A DNA stretch of 64,000 nucleotides from Pleurocapsa sp. PCC 7327 (lineage in GTDB: Bacteria > Cyanobacteriota > Cyanobacteriia > Cyanobacteriales > Microcystaceae). The notes beneath the pieces were generated by a model, which searched no databases, had not been told where the DNA came from, and saw only the letters and a program-made list of their open reading frames with translations. Location: assembly GCF_000317025.1 (NCBI RefSeq), contig NC_019689.1, positions 2,147,501 through 2,211,500 on the forward strand, in the 5' to 3' direction. Of the stretch, positions 52,207 to 60,315 are shown piece after piece. The translations under genes and the position numbers were made by a program. Position 1 is the first letter of the stretch; the number at the start of each line of letters is the position of its first letter.

Positions 52207-52695
52207 TTATCTTTCTTCGGCAACTAACAAAACAACGCTATAAGCGGCGATTCCTTCTTCTCGTCCTACGGGGCCTAGTTGTTCGTTAGTTGTCGCTTTG
52301 ATGCCAATGCGATCGCGATCGATAGATAGCGTTTGCGCTAATTTATCCTGCATATCTTTAATGTGGGGTTTTAGCTTGGGACGTTCGGCAACGATTACCG
52401 AGTCTACGTTCCCGATTTGCCAACCCCGCGATCGCACCAACTGATTGACTTGTTCGAGGAGCATTAAACTATTTGCCCCTGCCCATTTGGGATCGGTGGG
52501 GGGAAAATAGTGCCCGATATCTCCCAAACTCAATGCTCCCAGCATGGCATCCATAATTGCATGGGTTAGCACGTCAGCATCGCTGTGTCCTAGTAGTCCG
52601 ACTGTATGAGAGATTTCCACGCCGCCGAGAATTAACGGTCGTCCTTCTACGAGTCGGTGAATATCGTAACCATTACCAATACGAATATTTATCAT
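52207..52695 (-). CDS. ispF: 2-C-methyl-D-erythritol 2,4-cyclodiphosphate synthase
   Basis: 162 residues, the standard IspF length. [20 protein letters not shown] (about 5-24) carries the Asp-x-His metal ligands, [20 protein letters not shown] the next ones, and [20 protein letters not shown] the conserved C-terminal loop. It makes the cyclic diphosphate of the MEP isoprenoid pathway, which supplies phytol and carotenoids. It sits upstream of por in the same direction, with a 127-base gap. Confidence 0.96.
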   Translation of the reverse strand: MINIRIGNGYDIHRLVEGRPLILGGVEISHTVGLLGHSDADVLTHAIMDAMLGALSLGDIGHYFPPTDPKWAGANSLMLLEQVNQLVRSRGWQIGNVDSVIVAERPKLKPHIKDMQDKLAQTLSIDRDRIGIKATTNEQLGPVGREEGIAAYSVVLLVAEER

Positions 52696-52849
52696 TTTTT
52701 ATTAAGTGGTTTGTTATCAATTAACCGTAAAAGCGAATGATGCTTCGCCCGTATCAGTTACCAGTGTATCGGATAGACTATAGCAATAATCTAGCGATGC
52801 AAGCCGTCATAAAACACGCTAACGATCCGGCAATCATTGCCCTCATGCC
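52696..52849. other. Spacer upstream of ispF inside the inverted segment
   Basis: Together with the repeat to its right this forms the 335-base gap between ispF and IS copy 2. I see no gene here; it should contain the ispF promoter. Confidence 0.4.
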
Positions 52850-53030
52850 TAATTAAGCCAGAACGCCTCGGCGTTTTGGCACGACCCAGAGCTTACACCC
52901 TTCTCAACAACTGCCGTTGTCATTAATTTCCTGGCCGAGCGAAAAAGTCTTTTAAAGAAGACTAAAGAAGACCCGATAGGAATTTCAGTCGATTTTAATC
53001 GAGTTGAGCTTTGAGCCTAGAACTTTAGTC
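52850..53030 (-). repeat. Hairpin element (copy C), cut by IS insertion and inversion
   Basis: 52902-53030 is the reverse complement of the element at 37497-37625 with scattered changes, including TTTCAGTCGATTTTAATCGA and GAGCCTAGAACTTTAGTC, where it ends abruptly at IS copy 2. Its missing half-stem (GCCTAGGACTAAAG) lies at 49582-49595, left of IS copy 1. A further palindrome, GCCAGAACGCC-TC-GGCGTTTTGGC, is at about 52857. Confidence 0.85.
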
Positions 53031-53069
53031 GGCATTACATAATGAGGATATGAAACGAGGGTAAAACCA

Positions 53070-53429
53070 ATGCAATGTCCTGAATGTGGCTCTACTGCGC
53101 TCGGTAAGAACGGTAAGCAAAGAGGTAAACAAAATTACCTTTGTAAAGCTTGTCGGCGGCAGTTCATTGAAACCTATGATCCCCCTGCAGGCTATGGTGA
53201 TGAGTTTAAGCGGGACTGTCTCAAACTGGATGTCAACGGCATGGGATTTCGAGCCATTGAACGAGTCAAAGGCGTTCACCATACAACGGTGATTACTTGG
53301 GTCAAGCAAATTGGGGAATTGTTACCCGATGCTTACGAACCAGAAGTCACGCCGGAAGTGGGGGAATTGGATGAGTTGGAGACCTTTGTGGGCACAAAAA
53401 AACAAGATTTGGCTGTGGACTGCCGTTGA
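53070..53429 (+). CDS. IS1-family InsA-like protein (copy 2)
   Basis: 119 residues, identical in sequence to the copy 1 InsA. Zinc ribbon, helix-turn-helix and the GELDELETF segment are intact. It ends just after the seven-A run at 53396-53402. Confidence 0.9.
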   Translation: MQCPECGSTALGKNGKQRGKQNYLCKACRRQFIETYDPPAGYGDEFKRDCLKLDVNGMGFRAIERVKGVHHTTVITWVKQIGELLPDAYEPEVTPEVGELDELETFVGTKKQDLAVDCR

Positions 53430-53760
53430 CCACTTTAAAGCGGGGATTTTAGGGTGGGTTTTAGGGGCTCATAGCGCGGAAACGTTCCGTCCCTTGTGGG
53501 CCATCGTGGCCGCTTGGAAGTGCTATTTCTATGTCACCGATGGTTGGAAGGTCTATCCTGGTTTCATTCCCGATGGCAACCACATTATCAGCAAGACTTA
53601 CATGACGCGGGTGGAAGGCGAAAATACCCGATTACGTCACTACCTGGCTCGATTGCACCGCAAGACGTTGTGCTACTCGAAGTCCGTAGCAATGCTAAAG
53701 CACTCGCTCAAATTGTTACTGCACTACCTGAAATTTGGAGAGGTGCCTGTCCCTCAGTGA
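53311..53760 (+). CDS. IS1-family InsB-like transposase part (copy 2)
   Basis: Same as copy 1: the catalytic part runs from NKIWLWTAVDHF after the A run and ends GEVPVPQ. The second catalytic Asp (FYVTDGW) and Glu (VEGENTRL) are present. Since both copies are intact and identical, the element may still be active if the frames can be joined. Confidence 0.85.
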   Translation: MGNCYPMLTNQKSRRKWGNWMSWRPLWAQKNKIWLWTAVDHFKAGILGWVLGAHSAETFRPLWAIVAAWKCYFYVTDGWKVYPGFIPDGNHIISKTYMTRVEGENTRLRHYLARLHRKTLCYSKSVAMLKHSLKLLLHYLKFGEVPVPQ

Positions 53761-53769
53761 ATCATATGC

Positions 53770-54663
53770 TTATTCAGCAATGCCCGACCTGTTTGTATCC
53801 GAGCGTTTAGCAGGTGATGCAGAAGACTGGGTTGTCGGCACGGAGCGGGAAGTCCGGGACGGACGAAAGGCGGTTCGGTTTTGCCAAAGGATAAAGGCAG
53901 CCATTGCCAACAGAAAGTAACCAAAGGCTTTTTGTAGGTGTCGAGCTTGGACAAACCGCACTAGATAGGCTCCGGCGACAATTCCCAAGCTAGCAGCCAC
54001 GGCAAACGATGCCATCAAATTCCAATTTAGGGCGACGTGTCCCAGATAGCCTAGAAATCCAGCCGCAGAATTGAGGGTGATCACGACCAAAGAAGTGCCG
54101 ATCGCCTGTTTCATCGGGATATTTGCTAGCAATACCAATGCAGGCACGATCGCAAATCCCCCCCCCACGCCCACCAAGCCAGTTAAGGCTCCTACGCCCA
54201 ACCCTTCGGTAATCAGCCACAGCCAGCAATATTTGCAAACAGGTTTGGGATAGAGGGCTAAATCGGGACCTGTTGTTGGGGGAGGCGCTTCTGCTTGGGG
54301 ACGCTTACGAATCATGAAAACGGCTGCCAGCAACATCATGGTGGCAAAGAGCACCATTTGCATGGTGCCAGTCACGAACGGCAGGGTGGCTAGCCGCGCC
54401 CCGCCGTAAGCTCCTAGCATGGTAGACAACCCGAAGGTAGCAGCCGTCCGTAAATTGATATTGCCCAGCTTCCAGTGAGGAATTGCGCCTAAGAGGCTAA
54501 CCGTTCCCACAACTGCCAAACTCATCGCGATCGCTGATTTAGGAGGTACTCCCATCACGTATACCAGGGTAGGAACTGCCAAAATCGAGCCGCCCCCACC
54601 GATTAAGCCCAAGCTAATCCCAATTGCCGCTGCCAGAATATGACCGAAAATCCAGCCAATCAC
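53770..54663 (-). CDS. TauE/SafE-family sulfite/organosulfonate exporter, C-terminus altered by IS
   Basis: 297 residues with about eight hydrophobic helices. GISLGLIGGGGSILAVPTLV (about 15-34) and the second-half repeat GALTGLVGVGGGFAIVPAL (about 156-174) are the family signature. The GTG start is preceded by GGAGG. The last helix ends near residue 265; a charged tail follows. The final four residues GIAE and the stop come from IS copy 2. Undoing the inversion gives RS-KSRIIARNINRIE instead. The transmembrane part is intact, so transport is probably kept. It is the third gene of the sulfide-detoxification operon and may export sulfite produced from persulfide. Confidence 0.88.
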   Translation of the reverse strand: MIGWIFGHILAAAIGISLGLIGGGGSILAVPTLVYVMGVPPKSAIAMSLAVVGTVSLLGAIPHWKLGNINLRTAATFGLSTMLGAYGGARLATLPFVTGTMQMVLFATMMLLAAVFMIRKRPQAEAPPPTTGPDLALYPKPVCKYCWLWLITEGLGVGALTGLVGVGGGFAIVPALVLLANIPMKQAIGTSLVVITLNSAAGFLGYLGHVALNWNLMASFAVAASLGIVAGAYLVRFVQARHLQKAFGYFLLAMAAFILWQNRTAFRPSRTSRSVPTTQSSASPAKRSDTNRSGIAE

Positions 54664-54736
54664 ATGCTTACCTCCTGCTTACTTCCCTCGAGCTGGTCGG
54701 TTCTCAGAGAAGATAAAATTCATAACGTTTTGTTTA

Positions 54737-55438
54737 TTAAGTAGCAAGGCTCGCCAAGCGACCGCACATCTCATTAGCAGGAACGGCTTCCATCATTTTC
54801 TTAGGATCGGGCAAGTTTAGGTTGCCCATAAATTCGATAAAACCTTCGCGAGTGCGCCCTACAAATCGGGGATTCCATTGCTTTTCCTCCCCGATTGTGG
54901 ATACTGTATGACCTCGGTAATCGTGAGCCGGATAAACTAAAGTATCATCTGGCAATGCAAACAATCGTTGCGTCACCGAGTCATAGAGCGTACCCGCATC
55001 GCCACTCTGGAAATCCGTGCGCCCGCAGCCGCGAATGAACAAGGCATCTCCCGTCAACACGCGATCGCTGTTTACTAAATAAGCCATGTGGCTATCGGTG
55101 TGTCCTGGGGTTGCAATCGCTTGAATCGTTATCGCTCCTAGTTGCAGGGTTTCCCCATCTTTAATATGACGATCCGCACAGCTAGCCTGTGCATGTTCGG
55201 GAACGATTCCCAAACATCCTGTCATCTGACGTAATTTATCGGTTCCTGTAATATGATCCGCATGGATATGAGTTTCCAGGCAGTAGCGCAGGGTTAGTCC
55301 TAGTTCTTGGAGAAGTTTGCGATCGCGCTCCACTTGCTCCAGCACCGGATCGATGAGAATGGCTTCTTTAGTATCGGGATCTGCGATTAAATAAGTGTAA
55401 GTACTGGTTTCTTGGTCGTATAACTGTCGAAATAACAT
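54737..55438 (-). CDS. Persulfide dioxygenase-like metallo-beta-lactamase-fold hydrolase
   Basis: About 233 residues from ATG 55438, which follows AAGGAGGAGACAAAG; a longer frame to 55492 overlaps the preceding gene and is less likely. The metal site is THIHADHITG (His-x-His-x-Asp-His), with IATPGHTDSHMAYLV. GDALFIRGCGRTDFQSGD is the signature of the ETHE1/persulfide dioxygenase branch. That enzyme oxidises glutathione persulfide to sulfite. Its neighbours, a DUF442 protein upstream and a TauE-type exporter downstream, fit this reading. Confidence 0.9.
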   Translation of the reverse strand: MLFRQLYDQETSTYTYLIADPDTKEAILIDPVLEQVERDRKLLQELGLTLRYCLETHIHADHITGTDKLRQMTGCLGIVPEHAQASCADRHIKDGETLQLGAITIQAIATPGHTDSHMAYLVNSDRVLTGDALFIRGCGRTDFQSGDAGTLYDSVTQRLFALPDDTLVYPAHDYRGHTVSTIGEEKQWNPRFVGRTREGFIEFMGNLNLPDPKKMMEAVPANEMCGRLASLAT

Positions 55439-55463
55439 CTTTGTCTCCTCCTTTTTTGAAAAT

Positions 55464-55916
55464 TCAAGCCGCTTGTGAGTATTTTTCCACATAAGACTTG
55501 AAAAACGCTTTCATTTGCGGATAAGCACTGCAATCAAAGCCAATTTCGCCTGCTTTCTCAAAAGCTTGCTCTGGAGTTAGCCCTTGCCGCGTCGCCAGGT
55601 ACATCAATGTTATGGCACCTGCCCGCAGGGAAACGCCGCAGTGAATTAAAGCGGGTTTCGGCAGCGCGTCAATTTGCTGGAGTACTTGAGTTGTTATTTC
55701 CTCCGTCAATTCCTCTGCCTTGGGTACTGGAATGTTAGCGTAGTGCAATCCCAAGGCTTCTGCTTGTTGTCCCTCTTCGCTCCAATAGCCCTGTTCGGCA
55801 GGCGATCGCAAATTGAAGACAGATTTGAAGCCTTCCTGGGCTGCTTGTTGCAACTGCTCTGGCGTAATCTGTCCGGCTATAGCGAGCTGGTCGTTAATCT
55901 GCTTGACATTTTCCAT
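55464..55916 (-). CDS. DUF442 (beta-lactamase hydrolase-like) phosphatase-fold protein
   Basis: About 150 residues from ATG 55916, preceded by AAAGGAGGCAACT. It has a dual-specificity-phosphatase-like fold: DQLAIAGQITPEQLQQAA (about 8-25), FKSVFNLRSPAEQGY, and the active-site loop LIHCGVSLRAGAI with His-Cys-x5-Arg. This DUF442 domain is often fused or adjacent to persulfide dioxygenases in sulfide-oxidation operons. It lies 25 bases before the dioxygenase gene, so it is likely the first gene of a three-gene operon. Its exact activity is unsettled. Confidence 0.87.
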   Translation of the reverse strand: MENVKQINDQLAIAGQITPEQLQQAAQEGFKSVFNLRSPAEQGYWSEEGQQAEALGLHYANIPVPKAEELTEEITTQVLQQIDALPKPALIHCGVSLRAGAITLMYLATRQGLTPEQAFEKAGEIGFDCSAYPQMKAFFKSYVEKYSQAA

Positions 55917-56531
55917 AGTTGCCTCCTTTAATCTACGCAGGGATGAGCTGTAGAATTTAAACAGATCGCCAAAACAATTCACAATCGGCAATTGGGTAGC
56001 CTATAAGTGAAGCGCGACTATAAACTTTGGTTCTAAAATCGGAATCGCAATCATGCGATTGAAGCACAGCTTTGTCGGATAATTGCCAATTGGATTGACT
56101 TTTAGTCATGAGTGAATAATTGCTCGTTGCAAATTAGAATGACTCTTTCTCCATTTGCATCACTTAATTACTGTCCGAGGTACGATCGCTACCTCGACAG
56201 TTACTATATTTATTTTATCGCTATCAAGTCATATAATCAATCTATTGATATTTCTTGAGAAACTAACTTCTAGGATTGTTTCTGAAAGCAGATGCTTACC
56301 GAGCAAGACTGCGATCGCCCATGACTAATATTAAAGCTTGATAAATAGTTTTTTAAGAGTCAACCGATCGCGCTATTGTTCCTTGTTTGATGAGCGATCG
56401 GTTATAATTGGTTTTATTTTACTAAAAACAAGACAACTTTTCATAAAATGAATTGTGCTGTAAATAGTAAATATAGAGATTAATATCAACAATTAATTGT
56501 TTTTTTTTGATAAAGTATTAACACTTAAATT
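55917..56531. other. Divergent intergenic region between the sulfide operon and the kinase gene
   Basis: 615 AT-rich bases with no gene I can support. It should hold promoters for both the DUF442 operon and the Ser/Thr kinase. No BigR/SqrR-type regulator gene is present, and I recognise no operator. Several HIP1-like sites occur. Confidence 0.45.
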
Positions 56532-58178
56532 ATGGTCGATCTTCTGAAAAATCGCTATCGAATTCTCTGTAGTTTGAGTCGTGGGGGCTTTGGGGAAACA
56601 TTTCTAGCAGAAGATACGGATATGCCTTCTGCTCGTCGCTGCGTCATTAAAAAACTTATCCCGATCGCTAACGATCCTCAAATCTATCAGTTGGTTAAAG
56701 AACGATTTCAGCGAGAAGGTATTATCTTAGAAAAATTGGGCGAAGGCAATTCGCAAATTCCCAGCTTATATGCTTACTTTGAAGAATCCGGTCAATTTTA
56801 TTTAGTTCAAGAGTGGATTAAAGGGACTACTTTATCAGAGAAAGTTCGGCAGGAAGGAAAGTTAAATGAGGGTGTAGTTAAAGAAATTTTAATCAGTATT
56901 TTGTCAGTTTTAGATTACATTCACACTCAGCATATCGTCCACCGAGATATTAAACCGGATAATATTATTATTCGTGCATCAGATAATAAACCCTTTCTGA
57001 TTGATTTTGGTGCGGTAAAAGAAACGATGGGAACGGTGATGACGACCTCTGGACACAGTACCTATTCAATTGCGATCGGGACTCCTGGATTTATGCCAAG
57101 CGAACAGATAGCAGGTAGACCCGTTTATGCTAGCGATTTATATAGTTTAGCCCTAACGGCTATTTATTTACTGAGTGGGAAGTATCCCCAAGAGTTCGCC
57201 ACTAATCCAGCAACAGGGGAGATTCTATGGCGACAGCATGCTTTGAGCACCAGTTCAGCTTTAGCGACTATTTTAGATAAAGCGATTCAACCCCATCCGC
57301 GCGATCGCTTCTTAAGTGCAAAGGAAATGCTCGCTGCGATTAAAAATGAAGTTAGAGCAATTCCAACTAGCGCACCTTCTGCAAGTCCTACTGGTGTATC
57401 CACAGCAGTTATATCGCCTGCTAGAGGCAATAGTAATTCACGGGTAACTAATACAAATTCTGGCGGTTTGAAAGATTGGCAAAAAGCTACTATTGTTGGT
57501 AGTATAATCGGCTCTTTTGTCATGGGAGCCTCGATGGTAAATAGCTATTTCAGTCGTCAATCCGAACTACAAATATCTGCTTCAAATTCACTTAATAATT
57601 CTGAAGTTCAACCGCAAGAACACAACACTCCAGAAATTAATACTTCCCCGATCGTTCAACCGACACAACCAAGCGAATCAGAAACTGTTAATTCTCCTGC
57701 CGCACAACCGACACAACCAAGCGAATCAGAAACTGTTAATTCTCCTTCCGTTCAATCGCCCAACGATCGCAACGAGAATTCAAAAACAGGTAATTTATCT
57801 CCCAAACCGTCGTCAAGCGATCGCAACGAAAATTTAACTAATGCAATCGAGGAAAGTCAAGCTGCTCAGTTTGTCGAGAAGCTTTATGCGCTGCTTTCAG
57901 ACAAAAAATTTGATGAAGCTAGACTTGCCTATGGACCTCCATTAGCTGCTCAATTCGATCCCAATTTTTTTACTCAATTTGAAAGAGTGACCGTAGAAAA
58001 TCTACAGATAATTTCAAGGACGGATTCTTCGATTAATTTGATTGGCGAAAACACTTATTTTTATCCAGACGGTTCGACACAACGAGAACAAAGAACCTAT
58101 ACTGTTAGAAATTTAAATGGAAAGTTAAAAATTACCAATTCTAAATTTGTTAAAGTGACTAAATTTAGACAAAATTAA
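56532..58178 (+). CDS. Membrane-anchored Ser/Thr protein kinase
   Basis: 548 residues. An N-terminal Hanks-type kinase (about 8-275) has the glycine loop RGGFGETFLA, catalytic VHRDIKPDNIII and magnesium-binding DFGAVKE. A Pro/Ser linker leads to one transmembrane segment (TIVGSIIGSFVMGASMVNSYF, about 319-338). An outer linker with a repeated PTQPSESETVNSP unit and a C-terminal NTF2-like region follow (AAQFVEKLYALLSDKKFDEA, about 438-457). This layout is frequent in cyanobacterial kinases. The outer domain may sense an extracytoplasmic signal; that is inference. Confidence 0.9.
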   Translation: MVDLLKNRYRILCSLSRGGFGETFLAEDTDMPSARRCVIKKLIPIANDPQIYQLVKERFQREGIILEKLGEGNSQIPSLYAYFEESGQFYLVQEWIKGTTLSEKVRQEGKLNEGVVKEILISILSVLDYIHTQHIVHRDIKPDNIIIRASDNKPFLIDFGAVKETMGTVMTTSGHSTYSIAIGTPGFMPSEQIAGRPVYASDLYSLALTAIYLLSGKYPQEFATNPATGEILWRQHALSTSSALATILDKAIQPHPRDRFLSAKEMLAAIKNEVRAIPTSAPSASPTGVSTAVISPARGNSNSRVTNTNSGGLKDWQKATIVGSIIGSFVMGASMVNSYFSRQSELQISASNSLNNSEVQPQEHNTPEINTSPIVQPTQPSESETVNSPAAQPTQPSESETVNSPSVQSPNDRNENSKTGNLSPKPSSSDRNENLTNAIEESQAAQFVEKLYALLSDKKFDEARLAYGPPLAAQFDPNFFTQFERVTVENLQIISRTDSSINLIGENTYFYPDGSTQREQRTYTVRNLNGKLKITNSKFVKVTKFRQN

Positions 58179-58227
58179 CAATTTTCCAAATGGTTTAGGG
58201 GGTTATTATAATAAGACTCAGTAATGA

Positions 58228-58252
58228 TAGGCGAGCTAGAAGCTCGCACTAC
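58228..58252. repeat. Short palindromic spacer repeat
   Basis: GCGAGCT-AGA-AGCTCGC (58231-58247) followed by ACTACC, in the gap between the convergent kinase and murE genes. It resembles the palindromes at 19064 and 23421. Confidence 0.6.
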
Positions 58253-58288
58253 CTACCTATTATGACTAATTAAACAGATTTGATATGA

Positions 58289-59782
58289 CTAGCCCAATCT
58301 TATAGACAAAGCTTCTCTTGCTTGTTCTCGGTCGTCGAAATGAATTTTTTCCGTGCCGAGAATTTGATAATCTTCGTGACCTTTTCCGGCAATAACTACT
58401 CCGTCGCCTGGTTTGGCATCCTGAATCGCTTGATGAATCGCCGTAGCGCGATCGCAAATTACTATCGGTTTAACCGATGCAGGAATGCCTGCCACGATAT
58501 CTTGCAAAATCCGTTTCGGGTCTTCGGTACGGGGATTATCTGAGGTAACAACCGCGACATCGGCAAGTTCTGCGGCAATTTTCCCCATAATAGGACGCTT
58601 AGTGCGATCGCGATCGCCCCCACAACCGAACACGCAAATCATCTTTCCTGAAATAAAAGGTCGTGCTGCTTTGAGTAAATTCTCCAAACTATCGGGCGTA
58701 TGGGCATAATCGACGATAACGCCAATATCCTGGTTCTCGCTAATTTGTACCCTCTCCATTCGTCCGGGAACGCCAGGAAACTTGAGTAACTGTTCGATAA
58801 CGATTTCTAAGTTCAAACCGAGGTGCAGGACTGCCGCGACAGCAGCGAGAAGATTGGATAAATTAAATTGACCGACTAAGGGCGATCGAAAAGAGATTTG
58901 ACCTACTGGGGTATGCATGACCCCGCTTACACCTGTAGATTCATAATTGAGTTGTGCGGTGTAAAAATCAGCAGCAGGATTGCTAACGCTATAACTCCAA
59001 ACCTTGTCCGAATCTAGCGCTTCTATCAAACGCTTGCCATAGGAGTCATCCAGGTTAGCGATCGCTCGACCTTTAAGATAATCGGGGCTAAATAACAATG
59101 CTTTGGCAGAAAAATAATCTTCCATGTCTTTATGGAAGTCTAGATGATCTTGAGTGAGGTTGGTAAACACGCCCACGTCAAACGAACACCCTTTCACGCG
59201 ACCTTGTGCTAGTGCGTGAGAACTGACTTCCATGACTGCATATTGATTTCCTGCATCCCTAGCGGCAGCAAGTTGTGCTTGCAGTTGGGCAGCAAAAGGC
59301 GTGGTATGAACCGCAGTTTGTTGAAAACCCGCCCACCGAGTATATAGGGTTCCCAGAAGAGCAGTCGGCAATTGAGACTGATTGAAGAAAAATTCGATGA
59401 GATGGGTGATTGTGGTTTTGCCATTGGTTCCCGTCACGCCAACCATTCTTAATTGCTGGGAAGGATAACCGTAGAAAGCTGCCGATAGGTCCGCACAAGC
59501 AGAAACCGGATCGGCGACTTGGATGACGCAAGCATTAGGTGTAGGCGGGTATTTAGCGGCTGATTGAGGGCTAATTAATGCCGCGATCGCACCGGCTTCT
59601 AAGGCACTCTGCCAGAATTCTCCCCCATCTACCCGCGTTCCTGGCATGCCAATAAATAAATCTCCAAGCTGACAAGCATGGGAGTTGGTACTAATTCCTT
59701 TTACTTCTTTATCTAGTGCAGGGTGTTCGGGAATCTGAGAGATACCGGAAACCTTGGCTAACAAATCGCGCAGCTTCATCAT
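58289..59782 (-). CDS. murE: UDP-N-acetylmuramoyl-tripeptide synthetase MurE
   Basis: 497 residues, standard Mur ligase. GVTGTNGKTTITHLIEFFF (about 118-136) is the ATP loop, YAVMEVSSHALAQGRVKG the substrate region, IVDYAHTPDSLENLL the third domain start, and TSDNPRTEDP the D-N-P-R motif that selects meso-diaminopimelate. It adds meso-DAP to UDP-MurNAc-L-Ala-D-Glu. It precedes the glutaredoxin-like gene chromosomally but is downstream of it in transcription (66-base gap). Confidence 0.96.
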   Translation of the reverse strand: MMKLRDLLAKVSGISQIPEHPALDKEVKGISTNSHACQLGDLFIGMPGTRVDGGEFWQSALEAGAIAALISPQSAAKYPPTPNACVIQVADPVSACADLSAAFYGYPSQQLRMVGVTGTNGKTTITHLIEFFFNQSQLPTALLGTLYTRWAGFQQTAVHTTPFAAQLQAQLAAARDAGNQYAVMEVSSHALAQGRVKGCSFDVGVFTNLTQDHLDFHKDMEDYFSAKALLFSPDYLKGRAIANLDDSYGKRLIEALDSDKVWSYSVSNPAADFYTAQLNYESTGVSGVMHTPVGQISFRSPLVGQFNLSNLLAAVAAVLHLGLNLEIVIEQLLKFPGVPGRMERVQISENQDIGVIVDYAHTPDSLENLLKAARPFISGKMICVFGCGGDRDRTKRPIMGKIAAELADVAVVTSDNPRTEDPKRILQDIVAGIPASVKPIVICDRATAIHQAIQDAKPGDGVVIAGKGHEDYQILGTEKIHFDDREQAREALSIRLG

Positions 59783-59848
59783 AGCAAGACTCAGAGTGAG
59801 GATTTTTGATTTTAGATTATTAAAGAATTGTGCAAGTTCCGTCTAGTT

Positions 59849-60115
59849 TTATGACTCTGGCGATAAATATTTTTGTAACAATTGCTCCAATTGTTGCACG
59901 GAAGCGCGAGGAGAAGGTCGGGGCAGCGGTTTTTCGACCCCTGAAAGATTTTGACACAACACGGGAACTTCATATTGGTATGCCTCGAACCATTCTGGGC
60001 GAGTGGTAATATCTCGCACCTCTAGTTCAAAAGCGATCGCTTTTACCTGTTGTAACTTTTCCAGCAGCCCTTCACATAGATGACAACTGGGTTTGCTATA
60101 TAAGATTAACTGCAT
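59849..60115 (-). CDS. Glutaredoxin-like protein
   Basis: 88 residues with a thioredoxin fold. YSKPSCHLCEGLLEKL (about 6-21) carries the Cys-x2-Cys redox site, and a cis-Pro lies in YEVPVLCQNL. The family (DUF836-type) is small and often of unknown partner. It lies just upstream of murE on the same strand. It is called glutaredoxin-like because the full GSH-binding site is not evident. Confidence 0.82.
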   Translation of the reverse strand: MQLILYSKPSCHLCEGLLEKLQQVKAIAFELEVRDITTRPEWFEAYQYEVPVLCQNLSGVEKPLPRPSPRASVQQLEQLLQKYLSPES

Positions 60116-60164
60116 TGGCTTTTTATATATATTAGGCGTTGCCTAAATGCGGGATGAATTTTAT

Positions 60165-60240
60165 TTTGTCATGCTGAGTGCAGCCCTTCACTTCGAGAGA
60201 GGGTAAACTCCGCGAAACGAACATCTGTCGGGATTCTTTA
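60165..60240 (+). repeat. Diverged dispersed spacer repeat
   Basis: GTCATGCTGAGTGCAG, then AACGAACATCTGTCGG, a relaxed form of the 'TGAGCG...GCGAAACATCTTA' block in the repeats at 37751 and 48476. It lies in the gap between the glutaredoxin-like gene and the GT-B gene. Confidence 0.5.
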
Positions 60241-60315
60241 CATCCCCGCTCGAGCGGAGGACTTCCCGCTCACGGAGTTAAAATTGCTTGGGTATGTTTC
60301 TTTTAGCTTATCCCA

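Larger units (their letters stand above)
53031..53784 (+). mobile_element. IS1-family insertion sequence, copy 2
   Basis: 754 bases, the same element as copy 1 in the opposite orientation, with identical predicted proteins. The left end reads GGCATTACATAATGAG, one base different from copy 1. Left flank CTTTAGTC (53023-53030), right flank CGACCTGT (53785-53792). These are reverse complements of the left and right flanks of copy 1, which shows swapped target duplications. Its right end overlaps the 3' end of the tauE-type permease gene. Confidence 0.95.
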
